Positions 7,495 through 15,912 of a stretch of DNA of 64,000 bases are shown here, one piece after another. Position numbers and translations under genes: made by a program. The DNA is from UBA974 sp002292405 (GTDB lineage Bacteria > Bacteroidota > Bacteroidia > Flavobacteriales_D > Sanyastnellaceae): positions 682,001 through 746,000 of the forward strand of contig CALTBR010000003.1 in the NCBI GenBank assembly GCA_943842425.1, read 5' to 3'. Positions within the stretch are counted from its first letter, which is position 1. Each line of letters starts with the position of its first letter. The notes under the pieces are model-generated. The model saw nothing but the letters and a program-made list of their open reading frames with translations. It was not told where the DNA came from and made no database searches.

Positions 7495-8375
7495 TAATAA
7501 TGGACTATTTTAAAATTATCAACAACTACATACCCACTTTCTTTCCCCATATCTAAAATTGCATCAAGGGTCACCTCATAGCCATAAGCCGTTGGTGTAG
7601 AACGTAAAAAAGGACCCAAATCTAAATACATTTTATTCCATTCTTCCCCAGTAGGGTTAAGAACAATAATAGGCGTTCGCTCGGGGTTAATCCCTCCAAT
7701 TGCTTCCAGCCCCACAGCAAATGAGTTATCACATCTGTAATTAAACTCTAAGAATGTAGCAACATCGCCTGTTAAATCATAAAGCTGCTCTTGAGTAGTC
7801 GAGGTAACATGTGACGCGTCTTCAGATAACAGGATTAAACCACTTACCGCTCCTTCGAAAACCCAAGCGGGATCAAAAGTTCTAACAACTTCAGCAGTAC
7901 TTGTAGAACTGGCCTGAAATCTATTCGCAGACTCAAAATTTTCAGATAAAATAACCTCTACTCCTGTGGCATAATGAGAATTAAATTCAACCGTATCAAC
8001 TCCTCCCGGCACATAATTAAAATCCAATTCTAAAACTTCATAAAATGGGTAAGGCTTCCGAGTTGAAGAAATACCATTTACTCTCACTCCAGGAAGAAGT
8101 GTTATATGCACCACATCTTCTCCATTTTCTTGTAAGACTGGGATTGTTGCAGGAAGGGGGAAAACACCTAAAACATCTGTCTCAGAATAAACCCATATCT
8201 CAGCAATATTATTTGAGTCTGTCCCTTCATCTTCATCTGTTGAGAAATGAAAGGACGGTACTATAATCGTATGTGGCACAACCATTTCATTATCCCAAAG
8301 GCCACAACCTGTTATTAAAACAGAGAATAGACTTAATAATAAAATACCAATAAAATATACGATATTAATTTTCAC
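7494..8375 (-). CDS. Hypothetical lipoprotein
   Basis: 293 residues from a GTG start at 8375. A hydrophobic N-terminus ending LFSVLITGC fits a lipobox with Cys24 as the lipidated residue, so the product should be anchored in the envelope. The rest is beta-rich, with acidic stretches near the N-terminus (STDEDEGTD), and resembles no family that I can name; the C-terminal part could be a beta-sandwich. It lies between the DksA-like gene (9 bases upstream) and the sugar transferase (1-base overlap), so it is transcribed with them and may have a role in surface polysaccharide, but that rests on position alone. Confidence 0.8.
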   Translation of the reverse strand: MKINIVYFIGILLLSLFSVLITGCGLWDNEMVVPHTIIVPSFHFSTDEDEGTDSNNIAEIWVYSETDVLGVFPLPATIPVLQENGEDVVHITLLPGVRVNGISSTRKPYPFYEVLELDFNYVPGGVDTVEFNSHYATGVEVILSENFESANRFQASSTSTAEVVRTFDPAWVFEGAVSGLILLSEDASHVTSTTQEQLYDLTGDVATFLEFNYRCDNSFAVGLEAIGGINPERTPIIVLNPTGEEWNKMYLDLGPFLRSTPTAYGYEVTLDAILDMGKESGYVVVDNFKIVHY

Positions 8376-8384
8376 AAGGCAAAG

Positions 8385-8723
8385 TTAACTGCAACTCACG
8401 CATTTAGTAGCTCCAGGAACAAGAATTATCCTGCCGATTGGAATCATATCGCCACAACCTAGACATCTACCAAACTTATCATCATTCAACCTATAAATTG
8501 CTGACTCTAACCCTTTCAACTTCACTTCCAACTGTCTTAATGCCGCCTCGTTTATACTCCTGTTATTAATCGCATCCATCCTGCTAACTCTACCTATAGC
8601 TACAGATGGAGGTGTGGGTTTTGTTAATTCCTTATACTCTTGGATGCGCTCAGAGACTTCCGCCATCTTCGATTCAATTCGCTCACGAATATCTATCTTA
8701 TCTTTCTCGCTTAACATGACCAC
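8385..8723 (-). CDS. DksA/TraR-family C4 zinc-finger protein
   Basis: 112 residues. A coiled-coil N-terminal half with charged heptads (IRERIESKMAEVSERI) is followed by a four-cysteine finger CLGCG near residues 92-96 and CVSC at the extreme C-terminus, the TraR/DksA arrangement. Family members bind the RNA polymerase secondary channel and modulate transcription, often with ppGpp. Another conserved feature is the G-R-C-x-x-C-G-x-x-I-P segment. It is first in a run of genes leading to the sugar transferase, and divergent from transaldolase with 56 bases between starts. The start may be the ATG at 8717 instead. Whether it acts as a global DksA or a local regulator cannot be seen. Confidence 0.88.
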   Translation of the reverse strand: MVMLSEKDKIDIRERIESKMAEVSERIQEYKELTKPTPPSVAIGRVSRMDAINNRSINEAALRQLEVKLKGLESAIYRLNDDKFGRCLGCGDMIPIGRIILVPGATKCVSCS

Positions 8724-8731
8724 AAGATGGC

Positions 8732-8739
8732 TAATTTTG
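8732..8739 (+). promoter_or_regulatory. -7 promoter box for transaldolase
   Basis: TAATTTTG, an exact TAnnTTTG match, 40 bases before the ATG at 8780. This leaves a normal-length leader, unlike several other promoters in the window. No TTTG is found 18 bases upstream. Confidence 0.4.
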
Positions 8740-8779
8740 CACCTAAATCAATCCTTCTAACAATTCAATTTTTCATTCA

Positions 8780-9436
8780 ATGAAATTTTTCATAGACACA
8801 GCTAACTTAGACCAAATTCGTGAAGCTCAAAACTTCGGAATCCTTGATGGAGTTACCACCAATCCTTCACTCATGGCGAAAGAAGGTATCAGTGGTCACG
8901 ACAATGTAATCGCACATTACAAAGCAATTTGTGAAATTGTTGACGGAGATGTTTCCGCGGAAGTTATCGCTACCGATTACGAAGGAATGATTAAAGAGGG
9001 AGAAGTCCTCGCTGCACTCCACGATAATATCGTTGTTAAAATCCCTATGATTAAAGATGGTATTCGTGCTATTTCTTACTTCACTTCAAAGGGCATTCGC
9101 ACAAACTGTACGCTCGTTTTCTCTTCTGGACAAGCTCTTCTTGCAGCTAAAGCTGGAGCTACATACGTGAGTCCATTCATAGGCCGATTAGATGATATTT
9201 CTACCGATGGTTTGGATTTAATCGAATCAATCCGTGAGATCTACGACAACTACGAGTTTTCTACACAAATTTTGGCAGCAAGCGTTCGTCACACGATGCA
9301 CATTGTTAACTGTGCCCAAATTGGAGCTGACGTTATGACCGGGCCTTTAAGCGCCATTCTCGGATTGCTCAAGCACCCACTAACTGATGCTGGCCTAGCT
9401 CAATTTCTTGCGGACCACGCAAAGACAAATAGCTAA
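8780..9436 (+). CDS. tal: Transaldolase (short TalC/fructose-6-phosphate aldolase-like form)
   Basis: 218 residues, the short transaldolase subfamily. It moves dihydroxyacetone units between sugar phosphates in the non-oxidative pentose phosphate pathway. Evidence: MKFFIDTANLDQI at the start, DGVTTNPSLMAKEG, VVKIPM near residue 86 with the Schiff-base lysine, INCTLVFS-like RTNCTLVFSSGQALLAA, YVSPFIGRLDD, and ASVRHTMH near the end. Sister proteins include fructose-6-phosphate aldolase, which cannot be told apart by eye. The next gene starts 5 bases downstream, so they are probably co-transcribed. Confidence 0.93.
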   Translation: MKFFIDTANLDQIREAQNFGILDGVTTNPSLMAKEGISGHDNVIAHYKAICEIVDGDVSAEVIATDYEGMIKEGEVLAALHDNIVVKIPMIKDGIRAISYFTSKGIRTNCTLVFSSGQALLAAKAGATYVSPFIGRLDDISTDGLDLIESIREIYDNYEFSTQILAASVRHTMHIVNCAQIGADVMTGPLSAILGLLKHPLTDAGLAQFLADHAKTNS

Positions 9437-9441
9437 ACAAC

Positions 9442-10062
9442 TTGCTCTTATCAATTCACCCCGACAACCCTGACTCCCGAAAAGTTAGGGAAGTGATCAA
9501 AATCCTTCAAAATGGTGGGGTGATTGTTATGCCTACAGATACCGTTTACAGTTTCGCTAGTATGCTTGGCAATCGCAAAGGATTTGACCGTATCGCTCGA
9601 ATTCGAGGAATTCGATCAAATAAAGCGCATTTCTCTATCCTATGTAAAGATCTCAGCGATTTAAGTAATTACACTAGCCCAGTCGCTAACGAGGTATTTA
9701 AACTTATGAAGCGAGCCCTACCAGGTCCTTTCACATTTATTCTACAAGCAAGCGGAAATATTCCTAAGATGTTTCGTAGTTCGAAAAAGACGATAGGTAT
9801 TCGTATACCCGATAACAAAGTGGCTCAAGCAATTCTAGAAGAAATAGGGATGCCTCTCGTGGTTTCTTCTGTTCATGATGAAGACCAAATTTTAGAATAC
9901 ACGACCGACCCTGAACTTATCGAGGAGAAACACGGGCATCATGTCGATGCTGTTATCCAAGGTGGATTCGGTGAGCTCTATGCCTCGACGGTAATAGATT
10001 GCACGAGTGGCATTCCGGAGGTGATAAGAGAAGGAAGAGGAGACATTGAAAGCATACTTTAA
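9442..10062 (+). CDS. Sua5/YciO/YrdC-family protein (L-threonylcarbamoyladenylate synthase-like)
   Basis: 206 residues, starting at TTG 9442, 5 bases after the transaldolase stop; no ATG occurs near the conserved N-terminus. The YrdC fold makes threonylcarbamoyl-AMP for the t6A37 tRNA modification. Seen: GGVIVMPTDTVYSFA near residue 29, IRGIRSNKAHFSILCKDLS, LPGPFTFIL, KKTIGIRIPD, and near the end ASTVIDCTSG and IREGRGDIE, the usual ATP-binding S-T-V-x-D signature. The overall pattern is closer to the YciO branch than the classical TsaC, so a substitute t6A function is plausible but unproven. Confidence 0.87.
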   Translation: MLLSIHPDNPDSRKVREVIKILQNGGVIVMPTDTVYSFASMLGNRKGFDRIARIRGIRSNKAHFSILCKDLSDLSNYTSPVANEVFKLMKRALPGPFTFILQASGNIPKMFRSSKKTIGIRIPDNKVAQAILEEIGMPLVVSSVHDEDQILEYTTDPELIEEKHGHHVDAVIQGGFGELYASTVIDCTSGIPEVIREGRGDIESIL

Positions 10063-10089
10063 GGGCCTGAGCACAATTCTATTCGTGTA

Positions 10090-10752
10090 TTATCCTCGTG
10101 ACTTAGACACGAGCATGGGGACGAATGCGGCAGAGCCGTGATCTTGTTTTGTGAATTCAGTTTCTGAGATACGATCGTAGGTAAGCATTCGCTGCTTCTT
10201 CCCGTCGCCAGAATCTCCGACGGGGATAACGAGTCGTCCCCCTATTGTTAATTGACCTAGAAGGGAGCTCGGAGCTTCTGGGGCGCCGCATGTAACGATA
10301 ATCCCTTTGTAAGGAGCGAACACTTCTTTTCCCTTATACCCGTCACCGTAATAGAGTGTGGGTTCGTAGCCCATTTCTGCAAGGAGTGACACAGCCATGT
10401 TGTGGAGTTCCTTTTGACGTTCAATAGAATACACTTTCATACCAAGCTCACACAGAACTGCACATTGATATCCAGAACCGGTACCAATTTCGAGGACTTT
10501 ATCTCCGGGTGAGCAATTCAGGAGTTCAGATTGTTGAGCTACGGTTTGAGGTTGAGAAATTGTTTGGCCTGCTGGTATAGGAAATGCCTTATTCGTATAT
10601 GCAAATTGTTCGAACGTGGAGTCTAAGAAGAAGTGGCGAGGCACCTTCGCAATGGCAGCAAGGATTTTCTCACTACAAATCTTTTGCGAGCGGAGCTCTT
10701 TCACGAGCTGTTTACGTAGGCCTTTGTGCCTATAATTATCTTCACGTTTCAC
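10090..10752 (-). CDS. pcm: Protein-L-isoaspartate O-methyltransferase
   Basis: About 220 residues from the GTG at 10752; an upstream ATG at 10818 would add 22 residues not typical of the family. It repairs isoaspartyl residues in damaged proteins using SAM. Seen: RHFFLD, AYTNKAFPIPAGQTISQP (the PIGxGQTISQP signature), and VLEIGTGSGYQCAVL near residue 86 (SAM loop), then GDGYKG and GGRLVIPVGD. Length and motif order are usual for PCMT. Divergent from the DUF4494 gene; the convergent YrdC gene stops 27 bases away. Confidence 0.93.
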   Translation of the reverse strand: MKREDNYRHKGLRKQLVKELRSQKICSEKILAAIAKVPRHFFLDSTFEQFAYTNKAFPIPAGQTISQPQTVAQQSELLNCSPGDKVLEIGTGSGYQCAVLCELGMKVYSIERQKELHNMAVSLLAEMGYEPTLYYGDGYKGKEVFAPYKGIIVTCGAPEAPSSLLGQLTIGGRLVIPVGDSGDGKKQRMLTYDRISETEFTKQDHGSAAFVPMLVSKSRG

Positions 10753-10847
10753 AAGAAGAAAGATAGTGAAGTGATTTGGTAAAATTGTGGAAAGATTGTG
10801 GGAATTCTCAAAAATCAAATTGTGAATAAGCCCCCTAATTTTACTGT

Positions 10848-11312
10848 ATGAAAAAGCATTGGTTTAATTGTAAGGTTGGTTATATGAAGCCCGATTTAGA
10901 GGGCAATGAAACGAAGAAAACAGAGCAGTTTGTTTTAGATGCTTACACATATACCGAGGCAGAGACTCGAATGGTTGAAATTCTTGAGGCTGAAGGTATT
11001 AGACCTTTTGAAATAACCCAAATCACGAAGACCACAGTGATCGAAGTTATCCGTTTTGCTGAGTGCGACAAGTGGTTTAGAGTGAAGATATCGCTCACTA
11101 CCGTTGACGAAAGCAAGGGTGTTGAAAAAGAGGCCAATCAATATATCCTCGTATCAGCAGCCGATGTACGAGATGCGTATGACAAAGCTTCCGGACATAT
11201 GAACGCAGTTAAAGTAGGATACATCATCCCTTCAGTAGTCTATCAAAAGATTGCAGAGGTATTCCCTCTTGAGGAATGGACACCTGTGACGGAGCCCGTC
11301 CTAGCGGAATAG
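10848..11312 (+). CDS. DUF4494 family protein of unknown function
   Basis: 154 residues. The pattern WFNCKVGY at the N-terminus, KTEQFVLDAYTYTEAETRM, ECDKWFRVKISL, and a final VYQKIAEVFPLEEW match my recollection of DUF4494, a small cytoplasmic protein found in Bacteroidota. No function is known to me; there is no signal peptide and no catalytic motif. It stops 12 bases inside the end of the convergent T9SS gene, so the two mRNAs overlap at their 3' ends. Confidence 0.8.
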   Translation: MKKHWFNCKVGYMKPDLEGNETKKTEQFVLDAYTYTEAETRMVEILEAEGIRPFEITQITKTTVIEVIRFAECDKWFRVKISLTTVDESKGVEKEANQYILVSAADVRDAYDKASGHMNAVKVGYIIPSVVYQKIAEVFPLEEWTPVTEPVLAE

Positions 11313-13397
11313 GTGTATCGTACCTGTAAATGGTACCATACCATCGCAGTCGAACTCAGTAATTTCGTCTCCTTGCTCTGTTACGATTTGGTCTCCTTCA
11401 TTACAAGGAATTTCGAGTACGTAGTAATACACCCCTTCTGGAGCTCCATCAACTCCCGGATCCCATCCAGCGGAATGCCCAAAATCAATGTGCTCGAATA
11501 CAACCGTGCCCCAACGGTTGTAAATGAAACACTGAACTCCATCAAATCCTCCAAGTCCATCTACTCTCCAAGTGTTATTTCCTCCAACATTTAAATTGTC
11601 AGGAGTAAAAACATCTGGAATCGTAATCTCGCAAGTTTCAATATCGATGGACGCCTCGCTCACACAAGTAAGACCATTGGTGGAATAACTGACAGAAACA
11701 GTGTACTCAGTTGTGTTTTCCAATCCATCTATTGTAGGAGATTGGATATCCGAATCGTCTAGATAGTCCGTTGGAGTCCAAGTGAAATCGCAATCATCTG
11801 GATCTACCTCTCCTACGTTTGCAGTCATAATTACAGGGGAGCCGCAGTACTGGGTTTGGTTTGCTGTGACGGTAGGAATTGTTCCTACAACGGTTACATC
11901 GATAGTCCTCTCATAATAACATCCAAAGTCATTTTGACCTCTATATGTGTAAGACTCTTCTCCTATAAATTGAGGCGAAATAGTGACAATATTACAATCT
12001 CCTCCATCATCGATGATTGAAGGCCCCTCCCAGTATGTTGAATCACATTCAGGTCCAAACGTCGGAGTAAATGACACTGCCTCAGGGTAAAGTTCCGGAG
12101 CAAATTCAATAGACCAGTCGAAAATGAAGCCATTATCTGAAGCCCATAAATCACACACTTCTACTTCCCAAGTACCATTCAAAGGACATCCGTTGAAGTT
12201 TGTAAATGGCTGAACTGATTCATAAACACCAGAAGGAAGAGTTCCACCACCATTGTCAGCCCAAGTACCATTTGTAGCTCCTGGCTCCCACCAGTAATCC
12301 CATCCAATACCTGGATCATTTGGTTGTGTATCAATGTCAACAGGAACACCAAGCAAAGTGCCGCCGCCGCCTTGTTGATGAACAAGTATCGTTTGTCCAC
12401 TAGGACATATAAACGTAATCGTAATATCGCCCATATAGCTATGCTCAAAATTCATGAAAATATTCATAATGTCCGCATTCGCATCATTTACAACCGCACC
12501 TGGATTGAAACTTGTAAAGGTCAATTGACTTGAAAAACACTGACCTTGATCATCAGGGATAAACAATCCATCTCCGAAATCTACCGATGGCTGAGCATTG
12601 TAAAGTACACCTTGAATCATTCCCGTGATATCAACTTCATCACCTACACACACTGTTAAATCTGAAGATGTCCCTGAGAAGTCAGCGTTCGTAGATACTA
12701 AAATTTTATAATCAAGGATGTTATTGTTCGAACAATCATTGTCATCCGTAAGAGACAGGTTCATTGTATACAGTCCTGGCGAACTATACATATGCTCAAG
12801 TATAGGGCCTGAAGTATCATCTATGTTTCCATCACCAAGATCCCACACCCAGCTTACAAGTTCCTGGCCATCAGCAACCGTTGAAGAAAGTGCTTCAAGA
12901 TAAACAGGCTCGTTCAAACAAGCATAATGAGGTTGTAATTCCGTGGGATTTACAATTGCAAAAGGACGTTCACAAGGGTATCCACAAGATGCATATGCCC
13001 CGAAGTTACCAGAACTCCCAGCCCCTGAAGTGAATTCAATTGTAATACAACCTGTAGAATTATCCACTCCTGAGAAAATGTCTTGACCTTGAAGTTCATC
13101 TCCTGAATATGTGCCAATTACTGTAGCAGTATTATTATCCCCATCATACAATGTTATTGTTGAAGCAGCGTCTAAATTGAAAACTACCCAATAGAGATTT
13201 AAAATAGTTTCTGGAGCTTCAGGACACCAAGTAATGGTTTCATTTTCATTGGCACCGTAATCAGCTGCACTCAATCCTGAATCAACGACTGCACCTAAAC
13301 ATGAGGTATAAAAATCTGTAGATGATATACTAATCTCTTGGGCACTAAAGCTGCTTGATAAAACAACAACACAAAGAATGAGAAATAATTTTTTCAT
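11301..13397 (-). CDS. Large secreted T9SS protein with CUB-like, PKD and P-domain regions and a gliding-type C-terminal domain
   Basis: 698 residues with a signal peptide (MKKLFLILCVVVLSSSFSAQ). After a CUB-like region (about residues 25-145, with YDGDN and GCITIEFTSGAGSS) comes a PKD domain (WVWDLGDGNIDD to YTMNLSLTD, about residues 185-225). A second beta-sandwich resembling the proprotein convertase P domain follows (MNFEHSYMGDITITFICPSG to WEVEVCDLWASDNG). The C-terminal 90 residues (ITIPDVFTPDNLNVGGNN, FIYNRWGTVVFE, APEGVYYYVLE) form the gliding motility-associated CHU_C-type sorting domain, which directs export through the type IX system to the cell surface. Role unknown; adhesion or matrix binding is a guess. 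The small secreted gene lies 2 bases upstream. Confidence 0.9.
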   Translation of the reverse strand: MKKLFLILCVVVLSSSFSAQEISISSTDFYTSCLGAVVDSGLSAADYGANENETITWCPEAPETILNLYWVVFNLDAASTITLYDGDNNTATVIGTYSGDELQGQDIFSGVDNSTGCITIEFTSGAGSSGNFGAYASCGYPCERPFAIVNPTELQPHYACLNEPVYLEALSSTVADGQELVSWVWDLGDGNIDDTSGPILEHMYSSPGLYTMNLSLTDDNDCSNNNILDYKILVSTNADFSGTSSDLTVCVGDEVDITGMIQGVLYNAQPSVDFGDGLFIPDDQGQCFSSQLTFTSFNPGAVVNDANADIMNIFMNFEHSYMGDITITFICPSGQTILVHQQGGGGTLLGVPVDIDTQPNDPGIGWDYWWEPGATNGTWADNGGGTLPSGVYESVQPFTNFNGCPLNGTWEVEVCDLWASDNGFIFDWSIEFAPELYPEAVSFTPTFGPECDSTYWEGPSIIDDGGDCNIVTISPQFIGEESYTYRGQNDFGCYYERTIDVTVVGTIPTVTANQTQYCGSPVIMTANVGEVDPDDCDFTWTPTDYLDDSDIQSPTIDGLENTTEYTVSVSYSTNGLTCVSEASIDIETCEITIPDVFTPDNLNVGGNNTWRVDGLGGFDGVQCFIYNRWGTVVFEHIDFGHSAGWDPGVDGAPEGVYYYVLEIPCNEGDQIVTEQGDEITEFDCDGMVPFTGTIHLFR

Positions 13398-13399
13398 GA

Positions 13400-13798
13400 T
13401 TACTTTGTCTTAGCTTCTATATTAATAATATATCTGCTCAACAGTTTTTCAAATATGTCTATTTTAGAAACCACTACATAGCTATCTTCATCCATCATGA
13501 AGAATTGTTCCTCCAATTCTGAGACAATACCCGCATGTAAGAGTCTCCTTGCTATATCATCACCCTCTCCAGGAAGGGGTTCAGCATTTGTCTCAAACTT
13601 CAATTGCGGAGTAGAATACCATCCATAAGCTGCAAAACAGCAAAGTCGCATACCTTCAACAGAAGTAAGAGATAACTCAGGATAGATAGAAGTTATAACG
13701 TCTGCACCGGGCAGATCGATATTTGTTTGGGCTGTAAGATTATCTGAATACAGAGTAATCAGTAAAACTGCCGAAAAAAGAAGGAAAGTGTGTTTCAT
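13400..13798 (-). CDS. Small secreted hypothetical protein
   Basis: 132 residues. A signal peptide MKHTFLLFSAVLLITLYSD ending near TAQ is clear, so the mature chain of about 108 residues is periplasmic or surface-exposed. It contains a Cys pair (RLCCFAAYGW) but no family I recognise. It ends 2 bases before the start of the large T9SS protein, so the two are surely in one transcript and may act together; beyond that nothing can be said. Confidence 0.7.
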   Translation of the reverse strand: MKHTFLLFSAVLLITLYSDNLTAQTNIDLPGADVITSIYPELSLTSVEGMRLCCFAAYGWYSTPQLKFETNAEPLPGEGDDIARRLLHAGIVSELEEQFFMMDEDSYVVVSKIDIFEKLLSRYIINIEAKTK

Positions 13799-13874
13799 AA
13801 TGCAGGTAATGATGTTGCAAGATAATCAATGAATGATAGCGAATGAAAAGTAATAAAATAATATTCAAAACTTC

Positions 13875-13904
13875 TTTGGAAAATAAGGATTCTAACTATC
13901 TTTG
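13875..13904 (+). promoter_or_regulatory. Complete Bacteroidota promoter for tRNA-Lys/tRNA-Leu
   Basis: TTTG at 13875-13878, an 18-base spacer, and TATCTTTG at 13897-13904. Both elements match the Bacteroidota -33 TTTG and -7 TAnnTTTG consensus exactly. The tRNA-Lys gene starts 21 bases downstream, with a CCCCTTAAGGGG palindrome in the leader. Confidence 0.75.
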
Positions 13905-13924
13905 CAGCCCCTTAAGGGGGAATT

Positions 13925-13998
13925 GACTTGGTAGCTCAGCTGGTTAGAGCATCTCACTTTTAATGAGAGGGTCCTGGGTTCGAGTCCCAGCCAGGTCA
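13925..13998 (+). tRNA. tRNA-Lys (anticodon TTT)
   Basis: 74-base cloverleaf. The acceptor arm GACTTGG pairs with CCAGGTC, the anticodon stem TCTCA/TGAGA encloses the loop CTTTTAA, and the T loop is TTCGAGT. The discriminator is A and CCA is not encoded. It is first of two tRNAs in a short unit. Confidence 0.96.
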
Positions 13999-14042
13999 CA
14001 CAATCTTTATACGACGCGAGTGAAGCAACGCCGAAACGCACC

Positions 14043-14126
14043 GCCCAGGTGCTGAAATTGGTAGACAGGCATGGTTGAGGGCCATGTGTCCGTTAGGGCG
14101 TGCGGGTTCGAGTCCCGCTCTGGGCA
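14043..14126 (+). tRNA. tRNA-Leu (anticodon GAG)
   Basis: 84-base tRNA with a long variable arm, as expected for leucine. The acceptor GCCCAGG pairs with TCTGGGC, the anticodon stem CATGG/CCATG encloses TTGAGGG, giving GAG. CCA is not encoded. It is followed directly by a terminator hairpin. Confidence 0.95.
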
Positions 14127-14130
14127 CTAG

Positions 14131-14160
14131 ACGAGTTGCAAAAGCGGCTCGTTTTTTTTT
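14131..14160 (+). terminator. Rho-independent terminator of the tRNA-Lys/tRNA-Leu unit
   Basis: ACGAGTTGC, loop AAAA, GCGGCTCGT (nine pairs, two of them G-U), then nine T at 14152-14160. It ends the tRNA transcript 4 bases after tRNA-Leu. Confidence 0.85.
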
Positions 14161-14163
14161 GCT

Positions 14164-14171
14164 TAATTTTG
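14164..14171 (+). promoter_or_regulatory. -7 promoter box for the SulP permease
   Basis: TAATTTTG, an exact TAnnTTTG match immediately after the terminator T-run. Six bases separate it from the GTG start at 14178, again implying a leaderless mRNA. Confidence 0.5.
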
Positions 14172-14177
14172 CTGTTC

Positions 14178-15899
14178 GTGATTAAAAAAATACTTCCCAT
14201 ACTAGTTTGGCTTCCAAGTTATTCTAAATCAGATTTTTTTAAGGATCTTCCGGCAGGAATTACCGTTGGAATTATGCTTATTCCTCAGGGGATGGCTTAT
14301 GCATTAATTGCGGGTCTACCTATGGTTTACGGGCTATATGCTTCACTGGTTCCGCAAGTGATCTACGCTCTTACGGGGACTTCAAGGCAGCTCGCCGTAG
14401 GACCCGTTGCAATGGACTCTTTACTGGTGGCAGCAGGACTGACTTCTATTGCGGTGGTGGGGTCGGACAGGTATATCGAACTTGCTATTGCACTTGCGCT
14501 TATGATGGGGTCAATTCAACTTCTGCTAGGCATGATGAGGGCAGGGTTTCTTGTGAATTTCCTTTCAAAGCCTATTGTGAGTGGGTTTACTTCTGCTGCC
14601 GCGCTCATTATAGGAGCAAATCAAATCACGAATCTTTTGGGAATAGAGATTCCACAAAACAATCAATTGCACAAATTAATATACTCACTATCAGACGCTT
14701 TTGAAGCAATACATATACCAACGTTATTATTAGGTATAGGTTCAATTGCGCTTCTCATGATACTTTCTAAATACAAAGGCAAGATACAAGTACCTGCAAC
14801 TTTAGTGGTGGTAGTGGTGGGGATTGTGGTGGTGAAACTACTTGGATTGAATGAGGGAGGAGTGGCTATAGTTGGTTTAATTCCTGAAGGTCTTCCCTCC
14901 TTCTTGTCTCCATCTATCAACTCTGCTGATTTTACACAACTACTCCCAATTGCGGTAACATTAGCTCTTATCGCATTTATGGAAGCGTATTCAATAGCAA
15001 AAACAATTGAAGAGAGGCACGACTATAAAATCGATGCTGACCAAGAATTAAGAGCTTTGGGACTTGCTAATATTTTCGGAGCATTATTTAAATCATATCC
15101 AACAACCGGAGGCTTTTCCAGGACTGCCGTAAATGAGAAAGTGGGAGCTGTAACTCCAATGGCATCATTAATTTCTGCGGCTTTAATAGCTATGACTCTT
15201 CTATTTTTAACACCTCTATTTTACCATTTACCAAAAGCAGTCTTAGCTGCCATTGTAATCGTTGCTGTTTCGGGTCTGGTGGATATTAAACTGCCTATTT
15301 TACTTTGGAAAAATCACAAAGTGGAAGCAGGTCTTTTGTTTGTGACTTTCTTAGTAACCGTAACCGTTGGGATGACTCAGGGAATAGGAGTTGGTATGGG
15401 ATTGTCTATCGCAGTACTCGTATTCAAGCAGATGAGACCGCATTTTGCGGAATTGGGTGAAATTGAGGGCGTCTTTCGAAACGTAAAAAGATTTGAAAAT
15501 GCTGTAGTAAGGGAGGATTTACTGATTGCAAGATTCGATGCATCAGTAAATTTTGCCAACCATAGATTTTTAAATTCTTCTATAAAAAACCTGATTGATT
15601 CAAGGAAAGGAAAAGTAGAAACAATCATTCTATGCGCTGAGTCAATTGGATATATTGACGCTTCGGGGTTAGGCGGATTAGAAAACTTGATAGACGACCT
15701 TGAAAAAAGGGGGATAGACTTCCGACTCTCAGCCGCTATTGGTCCCGTTAGAGATGTAATCGGGACTTCTGAATTAATTAATAAGATTGGGAAAACAAGA
15801 TGCTTTACCAGTATTGCAACAGCGATTGAAGATATTGATAACCCAGGGTCTTTAGGTGAAGGTCTAAGAAAGATAGCTACACAGGAAAGTAAAGAGTAA
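14178..15899 (+). CDS. SulP family sulfate/anion permease with C-terminal STAS domain
   Basis: About 573 residues from the GTG at 14178. A longer frame starting at 14100 is impossible as protein because it begins inside tRNA-Leu. Family features: DLPAGITVGIMLIPQGMAYA near the N-terminus (the SulP signature), GLYASLVPQVIYALTGTSRQ, a further eight or more hydrophobic helices, FKSYPTTGGFSRTAVN, and a C-terminal STAS domain (roughly residues 440-560) with IILCAESIGYIDASGLGGL. SulP members carry sulfate, bicarbonate or other anions across the inner membrane. The gene runs into a persulfide dioxygenase 13 bases downstream, so a sulfur-related anion (sulfate or sulfite export/import) is the natural inference, though bicarbonate cannot be excluded. 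Confidence 0.92.
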   Translation: MIKKILPILVWLPSYSKSDFFKDLPAGITVGIMLIPQGMAYALIAGLPMVYGLYASLVPQVIYALTGTSRQLAVGPVAMDSLLVAAGLTSIAVVGSDRYIELAIALALMMGSIQLLLGMMRAGFLVNFLSKPIVSGFTSAAALIIGANQITNLLGIEIPQNNQLHKLIYSLSDAFEAIHIPTLLLGIGSIALLMILSKYKGKIQVPATLVVVVVGIVVVKLLGLNEGGVAIVGLIPEGLPSFLSPSINSADFTQLLPIAVTLALIAFMEAYSIAKTIEERHDYKIDADQELRALGLANIFGALFKSYPTTGGFSRTAVNEKVGAVTPMASLISAALIAMTLLFLTPLFYHLPKAVLAAIVIVAVSGLVDIKLPILLWKNHKVEAGLLFVTFLVTVTVGMTQGIGVGMGLSIAVLVFKQMRPHFAELGEIEGVFRNVKRFENAVVREDLLIARFDASVNFANHRFLNSSIKNLIDSRKGKVETIILCAESIGYIDASGLGGLENLIDDLEKRGIDFRLSAAIGPVRDVIGTSELINKIGKTRCFTSIATAIEDIDNPGSLGEGLRKIATQESKE

Positions 15900-15912
15900 T
15901 AGAAGACAAAAT

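Noticed and set aside
14100..14177. Extension of the SulP frame upstream to 14100
   Set aside because: It begins inside tRNA-Leu and runs through its terminator; the GTG at 14178 follows a -7 box and gives a normal N-terminus.
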